From NCBI RefSeq assembly GCF_021462415.1, contig NZ_JAKEDS010000001.1:1212273-1276272 (forward strand): a DNA stretch of 64,000 nt, read 5' to 3'. This DNA is from Rhodohalobacter sp. 614A. Its GTDB lineage: Bacteria; Bacteroidota; Rhodothermia; Balneolales; Balneolaceae. Positions 54,317 through 62,800 of this stretch are shown one piece after another; within the stretch, counting starts at the first letter, position 1, and the number at the start of each line of letters is the position of its first letter. The notes below the pieces were generated by a model. The model did no database searches and was not told where the DNA came from. It saw nothing but the letters and a program-made list of their open reading frames with translations. The position numbers and the translations under genes are program-made.

Positions 54317-54694
54317 TTATTCGAGGTGGTGTTCGTCGCGAATCAACAAAAGGATGGCAGCATGCGGAACAATGAGAAACTTTTCATTCTCAAATTCAAT
54401 TTCGTGTGAACGGCTTTTCAGAAAAATGGCCAAATCGCCTTCTTTTGCCTGCATGCCGATATATTTTGGATCGGATGTCTGATCTTTCCACGGTTCATCA
54501 ATTTCCTGCGATGGAATCGGGTAACCGGGGCCGGTTTTAATAATGTACCCGCTCTGGATTTCTTCCTTTTCTTTTACCGTGGCTGGGAGAACAAGTCCGC
54601 TTTTGGTTCGGGTTTCCATATCTCGCGGTTTGATGAGTACCCGATCGCCAATAATGATAAATTTATCAACCGAATTTAAATATTCCTGGATCAT
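54317..54694 (-). CDS. Divergent GroES-like co-chaperone
   Basis: The 125-residue Cpn10-fold protein has GDRVLIKPRDMETRTKSGLVLP at the start and FLIVPHAAILLLIRDE at the end, as in GroES. It is about 28 residues longer than ordinary GroES. The extra residues are at the N-terminus and in the SQEIDEPWKDQTSD section near the roof loop. The mobile loop hydrophobic segment that contacts GroEL is present as SGLVLP. No groEL is adjacent. It may be an accessory co-chaperone. It heads the operon with the MBL and zinc-ribbon genes and starts at an ATG. Confidence 0.85.
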   Translation of the reverse strand: MIQEYLNSVDKFIIIGDRVLIKPRDMETRTKSGLVLPATVKEKEEIQSGYIIKTGPGYPIPSQEIDEPWKDQTSDPKYIGMQAKEGDLAIFLKSRSHEIEFENEKFLIVPHAAILLLIRDEHHLE

Positions 54695-54848
54695 TCAATT
54701 GTTGATTGATTTCATGTTAAAACAATTTTCTAAACAGAAAGTTCGCAAAAAGTGCAGTGAATACAAATTTTATGAAATCCATAACCGTATTGAAAACACG
54801 CGAATCCGGTTGTATACTGTATAGATCCTAACCAAACCAGACTTTCTT

Positions 54849-56588
54849 ATGATTTTTCGAAAACAGCTTCTCTCATTCCTCTTTATTGTCTCAAGTTTTT
54901 CCCTTTTCAATCTCACAGCATTTGCTCAAATCGATCGTGAAGCCGGTCCCCTGAATGTGACGCGTTCGGAAGTAATTGCTGCAAATGGAATGGTGGCGAC
55001 AAGCCATCCTCTGGCAACACAAATTGGCCTCGACATCTTGAAGCAGGGAGGCAACGCTATTGACGCCGCCATTGCCGCAAATGCCGCAACGGGTTTAATG
55101 GAACCAACTGGCAACGGAATTGGAGGAGATCTTTTTGCCATTATCTGGCATGAAGAAAGCGGTCAGTTATATGCTTTAAACGCCAGCGGGCGCTCTCCCA
55201 TGGGGCTTTCGTATGATGAACTTATGGCTGAGCTGGATGAGGTGGGGGCAGAATCGATCCCGTCATACAGTTTACTGTCAGTTTCTGTGCCCGGCGCTGT
55301 AGATGGCTGGTTTGAGCTTCATGAGCGGTTTGGTTCCATTCCGATGAGCGATATTCTGGCGGGAGCCACTCATTACGCTGAAGAGGGTTTTCCCGTAACG
55401 GAAGCCATTTCTGCCGGCTGGCGCAGAAGTGCTCCGTTTTTAAAAGAGCAGCCGGGTGCATTCGAAGAAACATTTACGATTGATGGGGAAGGGCCGGGAA
55501 AAGGTGAAATTTTCAAAAATCCGGATTTGGGAAATACCTTTCGGTTGTTGGCTGAACAGGGCCGCGATGCTTTTTACCGTGGAGAAATTGCCGAAAAAAT
55601 TGATGCTTATATGCGCGAGCATGGAGGATACCTGCGGTATGAAGATTTTGATAAACACCATTCGGACTGGGTAGAACCTGTGACCACAAATTATCGCGGG
55701 TATGATGTGTACCAGGTTGGCGGCAATGTTCAGGGCACGGCTGTTTTGCAGATGCTTAATATCCTGGAAGGATTCGATTTGGCTTCCAAAGGATTTGCCA
55801 GTGCCGAAACTTTGCACCTTCTGATTGAAGCGAAAAAGCTCGCGTTTGAAGACCGGGCAAAACTCTATGCCGATGCCGATTTTCATGAGGTTCCGTATGA
55901 TGTACTTCTTTCCAAAGAATATGCAGCGGAACGCCGGAAATTAATTGGCGAGAGAGCTTTGGCAGATCTTAGTTCCGGCGTAGAGGCACTTGAGGATGGA
56001 GATACCATTTTCTTAACCACAGCCGATAAAGACGGAAATATGGTTTCCCTGATCCAGAGTAATTTTCGGGGAATGGGGACAGGATTTGTAGTTCCTGGAA
56101 CGGGTTTTAGTTTTCAGAATCGGGGAGAGTTATTTTCGCTGGACCCAAATCATCCCAATGTTTATGAGCCGGGCAAACGACCGTTTCACACCATTATTCC
56201 AGGGTTTGTGATGAAAGATGGGAAACCGTTTTTTGCCTACGGAAACATGGGAGGGGCGTATCAGCCAATCGGGCATGTAAGTCTTCTGACCAACATCATC
56301 GACTTTGGGATGAACATTCAACAGGCTGGAGACGCTCTTCGTTGGGATCATTCTGGTTCAACCGAACCTACCGATAACGTTACTGATAACCTGACTGGTC
56401 CGGGACAAGTCAGTATTGAATCTTCGATAGATTATCAGGTAGTAAAGGATCTCAGGGCCCGGGGACACAGAGTGCAAATTGGCGACAGCTTTTTCGGGCG
56501 TTACCAGGGTATCATGAGAGATCATGAAAAAGGAGTCTATTTTGGTGCGTCAGAATCGCGGGTTGATGGCCAGGCAGCAGGTTATTGA
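54849..56588 (+). CDS. ggt: Gamma-glutamyltransferase, exported
   Basis: The 579-residue precursor has a signal peptide (about 1-26, ending FAQI). Family blocks are MVATSHPLATQIGLDILKQGGNAIDAAIAANA, EPTGNGIGGDLFAIIW, and the processing region GDTIFLTTADKDGNMVSLIQS, in which Thr386 takes the position of the N-terminal nucleophile created by self-cleavage. It transfers or hydrolyses gamma-glutamyl groups of glutathione-like thiols in the periplasm. With BshA nearby it may process thiols or peptides, although bacillithiol itself is not a gamma-glutamyl compound. Its stop codon directly touches a 115-base repeat. Confidence 0.94.
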   Translation: MIFRKQLLSFLFIVSSFSLFNLTAFAQIDREAGPLNVTRSEVIAANGMVATSHPLATQIGLDILKQGGNAIDAAIAANAATGLMEPTGNGIGGDLFAIIWHEESGQLYALNASGRSPMGLSYDELMAELDEVGAESIPSYSLLSVSVPGAVDGWFELHERFGSIPMSDILAGATHYAEEGFPVTEAISAGWRRSAPFLKEQPGAFEETFTIDGEGPGKGEIFKNPDLGNTFRLLAEQGRDAFYRGEIAEKIDAYMREHGGYLRYEDFDKHHSDWVEPVTTNYRGYDVYQVGGNVQGTAVLQMLNILEGFDLASKGFASAETLHLLIEAKKLAFEDRAKLYADADFHEVPYDVLLSKEYAAERRKLIGERALADLSSGVEALEDGDTIFLTTADKDGNMVSLIQSNFRGMGTGFVVPGTGFSFQNRGELFSLDPNHPNVYEPGKRPFHTIIPGFVMKDGKPFFAYGNMGGAYQPIGHVSLLTNIIDFGMNIQQAGDALRWDHSGSTEPTDNVTDNLTGPGQVSIESSIDYQVVKDLRARGHRVQIGDSFFGRYQGIMRDHEKGVYFGASESRVDGQAAGY

Positions 56589-56703
56589 GTCATTGCGAGG
56601 AGGAATGGAGTGACGACGCGGCAATCCCCAGCTACTTTGGGGATTGTGTCTAAGGTATGCCTATTCGAGGCTTCTTTACGACATCCGTCGAGATCGCAAT
56701 GAC
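56589..56703. repeat. 115-base inverted-end repeat, GTCATTGCGAGG family, copy 2
   Basis: The left end GTCATTGCGAGG and right end ATCGCAATGAC are inverted. The interior contains GACGACGCGGCAATCCCC and CGTCGAGATCGCAATGAC. It shares ends, size and interior words with 31383-31494. It starts with the base after the ggt stop codon and fills the gap to the DUF4405 gene. Confidence 0.78.
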
Positions 56704-56738
56704 ACTGTTCATGTAATCCCGAAATTGCAGTGAAATTT

Positions 56739-57137
56739 TTACCGCATGGCCTCAACATGTTCGCCATGATGTCCGTGGCCTTCACTGCTTTTTTCTATTG
56801 GGCTGAAGAACGGAGTCAGCAACAAAAAAAGAACAAACAGAATAACCAAAACCGCGATAATACTTCGCGTCTTTGAAATGTGACCACTTCTCGACCTTCC
56901 TTTTACTTTTGTTGTTATCCAGGTCCAGTGCAAAATGAAGTGAATGGCCATCAAAACAAGAAAAGTGAGTGCAATCCAAAAATGAATTTCTCCCCATCCG
57001 TGGCGGTCCATTCCCCAAACTGCAAGTCCTGATGCCGGCGGCATAATCAAATAAATTAAAAATCCTGTAGAAATGAGGCATAAAAACAGGAAAAAGGCGA
57101 CTGTATCAACAACAAAGTTGAGTTCAGGTTTTTTCAT
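56739..57137 (-). CDS. DUF4405 membrane protein
   Basis: The 132-residue protein has three hydrophobic helices (about 9-31, 50-72 and 88-108). Family features are NFVVDTVAFFLFLCLISTGFLIYL, followed by WGEIHFWIALTFLVLMAIHFILHWTWI with histidines spaced as possible heme ligands (His50, His64, His68), similar to cytochrome b561-type proteins. The C-terminus is His-rich (EGHGHHGEHVEAM). DUF4405 proteins are proposed to handle heme or electrons in the membrane; this is not proven. It is a single gene starting at an ATG. Confidence 0.85.
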   Translation of the reverse strand: MKKPELNFVVDTVAFFLFLCLISTGFLIYLIMPPASGLAVWGMDRHGWGEIHFWIALTFLVLMAIHFILHWTWITTKVKGRSRSGHISKTRSIIAVLVILFVLFLLLTPFFSPIEKSSEGHGHHGEHVEAMR

Positions 57138-57243
57138 ATCTCTTCATATAAAATTGGTGAACAAGAAAATGATCTCTCTATTTACAGGGTATAAAACGCC
57201 CGTTAATTTTATATGAAGCTTTTTTACAAAGGAAAGATTGGAG

Positions 57244-58374
57244 CTATAAAGAAGATTTCACTTCATCGTAATAGTCTTCATAAACCGAAACAATTTTATC
57301 CATTTCAAACATCTCGGCACGCTGCCGTGCAGCTTTCGACATTCTTTCCTGCAGCTTTTCATCCGTCAGGATCTCGGTAGCGTGGTTGGCCATGCACTCA
57401 ATATCAGCCAGTTCGCAAAGGTAACCGGTTTCGCCATGAATGTTTACTTCCGGCAAACCACCGATATTTGAGCTGATTACCGGTACACTGCAACTCATGG
57501 CTTCGAGAGCGGCCAGACCAAATGTTTCGCTTCCGGAGGGAATCATAAATAAATCAGAGATGGACAACACTTCCTCAACCTGGTCCTGTTTTCCAAGAAA
57601 CCGAACATGATCGCACATGCCAAGTTCGCGGCATTTATTTTCGGCTTTGGGGCGTTCAGGTCCATCACCTACCATAAGCAGTTTTGCTCTTACCCCGTTT
57701 TCCAGCATTTTTCCAAATGCTGCTACCACATCCGTTACTCTTTTCACTTCCCGGAAATTGGATACATGGGTCACAATTTTCTCACCATCCGGGCAAATAG
57801 CTTTCTTGAAATGTTCTTTTTTTGATTTTTGAAAGCGTTCCAGGTCAATAAAGTTTGGAATGACCTTGATGTCTTTCGTGATATCAAAAAGACGATAGGT
57901 TTCTTCTTTCAGATATTGTGAAACGGCCGTTACCCCATCACTCTGATTGATGGAGAAATCAACAACCTGTTTATAAGTAGGGTCGCTGCCGATCAACGTG
58001 ATATCGGTTCCGTGAAGAGTTGTTATAACCGGTACGTCTTTCGCTTTGCTGTTTAAAATCTGTTTGGCCAAATAGGCGCTTGTTGCATGAGGAATGGCGT
58101 AATGGACGTGAAGTACATCCAGATTTTCATACTGAATAAGGTGTACCATCATGTTGGCGAGTGCCAGATCATATGGTGGATATTCAAAAAGCGGATACGA
58201 ACTCAAATCCACTTCGTGGTAAGCAATATCGGTTCGAAAGGAATCCAGCCGGGCCGGTTTGGCATAGCTGAGAATGTGAAGTTTATGTCCGCGATTAGCC
58301 AAACCTTTGGCAAGCTCTGTGGCTACAACACCGCTACCGCCAAATGTAGGATAACAAACAATTCCAATGTTCAT
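57244..58374 (-). CDS. bshA: N-acetyl-glucosaminyl L-malate synthase BshA
   Basis: The 376-residue GT4-family glycosyltransferase makes GlcNAc-malate, the first step of bacillithiol synthesis. Diagnostic parts are CYPTFGGSGVVATELAKGLANRGH, VLHVHYAIPHATSAYLAKQIL, TTLHGTDITLIGSDPTYK, and IPSGSETFGLAALEAMSC with the catalytic Glu pattern. Length matches B. subtilis BshA. No bshB or bshC is near. Bacillithiol acts as the low-molecular-weight thiol in many Bacteroidota-type organisms and helps in metal and redox defence. It starts at an ATG. Confidence 0.95.
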   Translation of the reverse strand: MNIGIVCYPTFGGSGVVATELAKGLANRGHKLHILSYAKPARLDSFRTDIAYHEVDLSSYPLFEYPPYDLALANMMVHLIQYENLDVLHVHYAIPHATSAYLAKQILNSKAKDVPVITTLHGTDITLIGSDPTYKQVVDFSINQSDGVTAVSQYLKEETYRLFDITKDIKVIPNFIDLERFQKSKKEHFKKAICPDGEKIVTHVSNFREVKRVTDVVAAFGKMLENGVRAKLLMVGDGPERPKAENKCRELGMCDHVRFLGKQDQVEEVLSISDLFMIPSGSETFGLAALEAMSCSVPVISSNIGGLPEVNIHGETGYLCELADIECMANHATEILTDEKLQERMSKAARQRAEMFEMDKIVSVYEDYYDEVKSSL

Positions 58375-58664
58375 GCGAGAAAAAATTAATGGATCATTTC
58401 ATCTGTGATTTCAGATGCCTCATGGTTCGAATCAAAGCAGGTAAAATCAAATAATAGAATCTTTCAAAAATAAGGTATAAACAATTGTAGTGATATACAG
58501 GCGATTAAACATATTTTTAAATTTATATGATAAATTGCCGGTAGTTTCGTTAGTAACCCCGATATAGGATATTACGTTTCTCTGTTTGTAACATTAGGTG
58601 AAAATTCTCAATTCCTTTATATTTAGAACCGTTTTCAATTAACACGTTATTGCTTTAAAAAATT

Positions 58665-59423
58665 ATGGCTGGACATTCTAAATGGGCGAATATTAAACAC
58701 CGGAAGGCTCGCGAAGATGCCAAACGCGCCAAGGCATTCACTAAACACATTCGCGAAATAACGGTTGCTGCACGCGAAGGCGGCGGCGACCCGGATATGA
58801 ATCCGCGTCTTTCCCTGGCAATTGAAAATGCCAAGACAGTGAATCTTCCGAAAGACAATATCGAACGTGCCATTAAGAAAGGTACGGGCGAACTGGACGA
58901 CGGTACCGGAAATTACGAGGAAGTTACGTACGAAGGTTATGGTCCGGGCGGAATTGCCTACTTTGTGGAAGCCACCAGCAATAACCTGAATCGAACCGTA
59001 GGCGAGATTCGCCATCTTTTTACAAAGCACGGCGGTAACCTGGGGACAGATGGCTCCGTTGGTTATATGTTTGATCAGAAAGGCTGCATAAAAGTAAAAA
59101 GTGAAGGTTTGGATGAAGAAGAGTTTATGCTGATAGCAATTGACGCCGGCGCCGATGAAATGGAACTTGAAGATGAATTTTTTGAGCTCATCACATCCAG
59201 AGAAACTCTTTTTGATGTTCGGCAAAAGCTGGAAGATGAAGGGTTTGAAATTGAATCGGCCGAACTGATTCGAATTCCTGCAACCGAAGTAAAAGCTGAT
59301 CCGGATACTGCCCGGAAAAATTTGAAGTTGATGGAGAAATTTGAAGAGAATGACGACGTTTCCAATATTTTCACCAATTTGAAATTGGACGAAGAAACAT
59401 TGGCACTTGCTGAAGAAGAATGA
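58665..59423 (+). CDS. yebC: YebC/PmpR/TACO1 family protein
   Basis: The 252-residue protein has the strongly conserved N-terminus MAGHSKWANIKHRKAREDAKRAKAFTK, RLSLAIENAKTVNLPKDNIERAIKKG, YEGYGPGGIAYFVEATSNNLNRTVGEIRH, and the acidic C-terminal domain. Bacterial members act as DNA-binding regulators or, as shown more recently for relatives, help ribosomes translate proline-rich stretches. It is cytoplasmic. The Bat genes follow 60 bases downstream with a hairpin between them. It starts at an ATG, with 290 bases of AT-rich non-coding DNA upstream in which I recognise nothing specific. Confidence 0.96.
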   Translation: MAGHSKWANIKHRKAREDAKRAKAFTKHIREITVAAREGGGDPDMNPRLSLAIENAKTVNLPKDNIERAIKKGTGELDDGTGNYEEVTYEGYGPGGIAYFVEATSNNLNRTVGEIRHLFTKHGGNLGTDGSVGYMFDQKGCIKVKSEGLDEEEFMLIAIDAGADEMELEDEFFELITSRETLFDVRQKLEDEGFEIESAELIRIPATEVKADPDTARKNLKLMEKFEENDDVSNIFTNLKLDEETLALAEEE

Positions 59424-59438
59424 TAAGTACAATATAAT

Positions 59439-59457
59439 ACTCGGATCATTTCCGAGT
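59439..59457 (+). other. Small hairpin between yebC and batC
   Basis: ACTCGGA (59439-59445) and TCCGAGT (59451-59457) form a perfect 7-base stem with a five-base loop. No T run follows, so it is not a classic terminator; it may stabilise or separate mRNA segments of the yebC-bat unit. Confidence 0.4.
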
Positions 59458-59483
59458 CGTTATAGTATCTGACAAAAAACTGT

Positions 59484-60212
59484 ATGATGAGATATCTAAG
59501 TTTATTGGTACTGGCACTTTTTCTGACGGGCGCTTCCGTTAATGATGCGCGAAAGGCGAATGAAGCATTCGAGAACGGCAATTACGAGCAGGCCGCAGAA
59601 CTGTATCAACGGGCCATAGAAGAAGACCCGGACAATGCCAGGCTGCATTTTAACCTGGCCTCGACATTGCACAAACTAGGCCGAACCGAAGAAGCCATGC
59701 AGGCTTATGATCGGTTTGAGAATCTTACGGAATCGTCCGAAGAACAATCGTACGCCAGCTATAACCAGGGAAATATTCTAACCGAAGAGGATAAGTACAA
59801 AGAGGCTGCCGAATATTACAGGGAAGCACTCAAGAAAAATCCCAATGATCCGGATGCACGCCATAATTATGAATTGGCCCTGCAGCGTCAGCAACAGCAA
59901 GAACAACAGCAGCAAAACCAGGATTCGAATCAGGACCAGGATCAGGAAAACCAGGATCAACAGGAACAACAGCAGGGAAATGACGATCAGAATCAAGACC
60001 AGAACCAGGATCAACAACCTCCAAATAATGGACAGCAGCAAGATCAGCAGGAGCAGGAAGAACAGCGTCAGCCTCAGCCACAACCAACGGAAATGACCCC
60101 CGAAGAAGCGCAAAATATCCTGGACGCTTTAGAACAGCTGGAACGTGAACTGCTCGAAAACATGAAAAAGGAATCGAGTGAAACGCAATCTACAAATGAC
60201 AAAGATTGGTAA
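59484..60212 (+). CDS. batC: BatC-like TPR protein with Gln/Asn-rich tail
   Basis: The 242-residue protein has a signal peptide (about 1-18), then about three TPR units (KANEAFENGNYEQAAELYQRAIEEDP, ARLHFNLASTLHKLGRTEEAMQAYD, ASYNQGNILTEEDKYKEAAEYYREALKKNP). A low-complexity tail (about 135-200) is made of Gln, Asn, Asp and Glu, and a final acidic helix ends the protein. This is BatC of the Bacteroides aerotolerance operon; it is thought to form a periplasmic complex with other Bat proteins. It overlaps batD by 17 bases at the chosen batD start. The tail is low in complexity but uses varied codons, so it is real coding sequence. Confidence 0.88.
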   Translation: MMRYLSLLVLALFLTGASVNDARKANEAFENGNYEQAAELYQRAIEEDPDNARLHFNLASTLHKLGRTEEAMQAYDRFENLTESSEEQSYASYNQGNILTEEDKYKEAAEYYREALKKNPNDPDARHNYELALQRQQQQEQQQQNQDSNQDQDQENQDQQEQQQGNDDQNQDQNQDQQPPNNGQQQDQQEQEEQRQPQPQPTEMTPEEAQNILDALEQLERELLENMKKESSETQSTNDKDW

Positions 60213-61983
60213 TTCGGCTCTGGGCAAGTTCGGCTTTCTCAGCTTTATTTTACTGTTGATACCGCTCGCAAATACTGCAATTGCACAGCAGGATTTTCAG
60301 CTTCAGGCCACCGTTTCAGAAAACAAGATTTTTATTGGCGAGCAATTTAATCTTCATGTGGAAGTTATTGGCACTTCCATGCGGGATGTTTCTCTTCCTC
60401 AACTTCAGGAAATCGATGGAATTGGAATCCTTTCAAGTACACCTTCGAGAAGTTCCAGTATTTCGATTGTAAACGGCCACACCACCACTTCTACAACCTA
60501 CACCTTCGGGTTAATCGCAAGGACTACCGGTTTTTTTACCATTCCTCCCGTGACTATTCAAATTGACGGAGAAGAGTATCGAACGGAGTCTATTGATGTG
60601 GAAGTGATTGAGAAGGGCCAGCTTTCTGAAGATGGCCGTCGCCAACTGCCTGATATCTTTCTGGAAGTGGAAATTGATCAGCAGAATCCGGTTCCAGGTC
60701 AACAGATTATTGCCAGTATAGAGCTTTATTTCAAACAGGGAATTGAAGTGACTTCCTTTCAGCCAAATGCCGGCTGGCGAACGGACGGATTCTGGAAAGA
60801 GGAACTTCAGAACATCCGGCAACCACAGGCCGAATCTGTTATTCTGGAAGGAGTTCGATATCGTACGGCAACCCTGATGCGCTACGCTCTTTTTCCAACC
60901 CGAAGCGGCGAACTGACTCTTTCCGAGTTTCCGTTGAATGTAGGCATTCGTACACAATCATCCCGAAATGATCCGTTTGGAAGTTTCTTTGGATCTGCAG
61001 GCAGCCAGAGGCGGGTTACGCTCGAATCCGAACCTTTGGCAGTAAATGTTCGAAATTTACCGAATGCGCCTTCCGGGCTCCCCATTAATGCCGTGGGTAA
61101 TATGTCGGTAGAAAGAATATTGACGGATGATCATGCAGCTGTTGGAGAAACCCTTGAACTTACAACCCGAATCAGTGGCGAAGGAAATATTCCATTGGTG
61201 AGAAAACCCGAGTACAATTTTCCGGATAATCTGGAACAATATACTCCCCAGGAAAGCAGCAATATTGAGCGGCGCGGTTTAACCATCAGCGGAGAAAAAA
61301 CATTTACAGAGTTACTTTCACCCAGGGCACCGGGAACCTATGAAATTCCGGCCGAGCGTGTGGCCATTTACGATCCTGAAAACAGAAACTATCAATATGT
61401 GGACCTTCCGGCGTTAAAATTTACTGTAGATCCGGGAAATATGGCACAGAATCAATCATCATTTGCCAATGGAATGCGCTTGCAACCTGTTACAGGATTG
61501 GCAGTTTGGCATCAGCCAGCCTCTTCAGCCATCTTCACTAAGGTTTGGTTTTGGCTTTTATTGGTGATTCCATTTGCAGCATTGATCGCAGCGGCACGCA
61601 AGAAACGCCTGTTAATGAAACTCACGACCGATAAGAAGTTTGCAAGGGCACACCGGGCTGAAGAAGTTGCCCGTGAACGGCTCGATTATGCACGCTCGAT
61701 CGTAGATAACGGAGATGCCAAGGAAATTTACAATACGTTACACAAAGCATTGTTTGGATATCTGACCGATAAGTTCGGGCTGCCTGAAGCGGGATTGTCC
61801 GATGCGGAATTGATGAACCACGTGAAGGAAAGTAAAATTCATGAATCGCAGCAAACACAGATCAAGAAAATTCTTGAGAAATGCGCAACTATCAGTTTTG
61901 CACCTTCCGGCGACCGAACCGATTTTAGAAGTGATATCCTCAAAACAGAAAAACTGATTACCGAATTAAATAACCAGCTTTGA
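60196..61983 (+). CDS. batD: BatD family protein
   Basis: The ATG at 60196 gives a normal signal peptide (MTKIGNSALGKFGF..NTAIAQQ); a GTG at 60178 is possible. The protein has 595 residues. The periplasmic part is several beta-sandwich domains (FQLQATVSENKIFIGEQFNLHVEV, DIFLEVEIDQQNPVPGQQIIASIELYF, TLELTTRISGEGNIPLVRKPEYNFP). One membrane helix near 450-468 (VWFWLLLVIPFAALIAA) is followed by a cytoplasmic tail with a helical domain. BatD acts with vWA proteins BatA/BatB in envelope stress tolerance. It overlaps batC upstream and batE downstream. Confidence 0.9.
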   Translation: MTKIGNSALGKFGFLSFILLLIPLANTAIAQQDFQLQATVSENKIFIGEQFNLHVEVIGTSMRDVSLPQLQEIDGIGILSSTPSRSSSISIVNGHTTTSTTYTFGLIARTTGFFTIPPVTIQIDGEEYRTESIDVEVIEKGQLSEDGRRQLPDIFLEVEIDQQNPVPGQQIIASIELYFKQGIEVTSFQPNAGWRTDGFWKEELQNIRQPQAESVILEGVRYRTATLMRYALFPTRSGELTLSEFPLNVGIRTQSSRNDPFGSFFGSAGSQRRVTLESEPLAVNVRNLPNAPSGLPINAVGNMSVERILTDDHAAVGETLELTTRISGEGNIPLVRKPEYNFPDNLEQYTPQESSNIERRGLTISGEKTFTELLSPRAPGTYEIPAERVAIYDPENRNYQYVDLPALKFTVDPGNMAQNQSSFANGMRLQPVTGLAVWHQPASSAIFTKVWFWLLLVIPFAALIAAARKKRLLMKLTTDKKFARAHRAEEVARERLDYARSIVDNGDAKEIYNTLHKALFGYLTDKFGLPEAGLSDAELMNHVKESKIHESQQTQIKKILEKCATISFAPSGDRTDFRSDILKTEKLITELNNQL

Positions 61984-62744
61984 AGAAGTACATTTATTTT
62001 ACTGTTATTATCGGTTTTTCGCTTTTTGGTAGTCAGGTATATGCTCAGCAGTCTTCTTTTGATCAGGCCAATTCTTTTCTTGAAGAAGGGGAATACCAAA
62101 GCGCAATTGAGATTTACCAGTCCATTGAAGAAGGTGGATATCAATCCGGATCTTTGTGGCAAAATATGGGAGTGGCTTATACCCGTCTCGATTCACTTGG
62201 GAAAGCCAAATATTATTTTCTGCGGGCAGCCGAGTACAGCGAAACCGAAGACCAGGCAGAGCAAGCTCTTGCATATGTAAACAATCGGTTTCCGCGACAA
62301 TCTGCGGTTTTACCAACGTTGCCGTGGATTCGTTTTTTCAATTTCCTGTCTGCCAATATTGGCCTCAGGAATCTTGTGTATATCTCGCTTTTCTTTCTTT
62401 ATTTGGGAGTTGCGCTAAAAATCGGTTCATGGTTCAGGCTTGATTTGAAAAAAGCGCTCAACTACTCCGGGTATGGAGCAATTGCTATTTCTGCCGTTCT
62501 CTTTGTTTTTTCGGTCATCATTCAGTACCAGGAAAATCGCTACTCAACCGGTGTGATGGTAGACAATGAAAGTTCCGTTTATGAGCAACCCGATGAAAAT
62601 GCCAGCATCATCAGTACGGCTTACGAAGGATATACAATGCAGATTGATGAAGACGAAAGTGAAGGAGAGTCTGGCTGGAAATACATCCGGCTTGAAAATG
62701 GAATGTATGGCTGGATTCAGGACAACCACATCATGATTTTTTAA
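61980..62744 (+). CDS. batE: BatE-like TPR and SH3-domain membrane protein
   Basis: The 254-residue protein has a signal peptide (MKKYIYFTVIIGFSLFGSQVYAQQ). Its start is the TTG at 61980, which overlaps the batD stop codon; no ATG fits the signal. Two TPR-like units (about 27-95) are followed by two membrane helices (about 122-145 and 157-178) and a C-terminal bacterial SH3 domain (VYEQPDENASIISTAYEGY, WKYIRLENGMYGWIQDNHIMIF). This is the usual BatE layout. The SH3 part may bind cell wall. It is the last gene of the bat operon. Confidence 0.85.
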   Translation: MKKYIYFTVIIGFSLFGSQVYAQQSSFDQANSFLEEGEYQSAIEIYQSIEEGGYQSGSLWQNMGVAYTRLDSLGKAKYYFLRAAEYSETEDQAEQALAYVNNRFPRQSAVLPTLPWIRFFNFLSANIGLRNLVYISLFFLYLGVALKIGSWFRLDLKKALNYSGYGAIAISAVLFVFSVIIQYQENRYSTGVMVDNESSVYEQPDENASIISTAYEGYTMQIDEDESEGESGWKYIRLENGMYGWIQDNHIMIF

Positions 62745-62800
62745 GAGAATAGATCTATTACTATTCAAACGTAAGAAAAAGTTTTTGTCCCGATCTCAAA

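Noticed and set aside
58647-59432. A 261-codon open frame on the minus strand opposite yebC
   Set aside because: It lies almost wholly antisense to the strongly conserved yebC, has a Phe/Ile-rich composition typical of a shadow frame and shows no domain.
59778-60113. Leu/Val-rich minus-strand frame and a repeat-looking tract inside batC
   Set aside because: It is the complement of the Gln/Asn/Asp low-complexity tail. The CAG/CAA/GAT units are coding low complexity, not a CRISPR array or a separate membrane protein.
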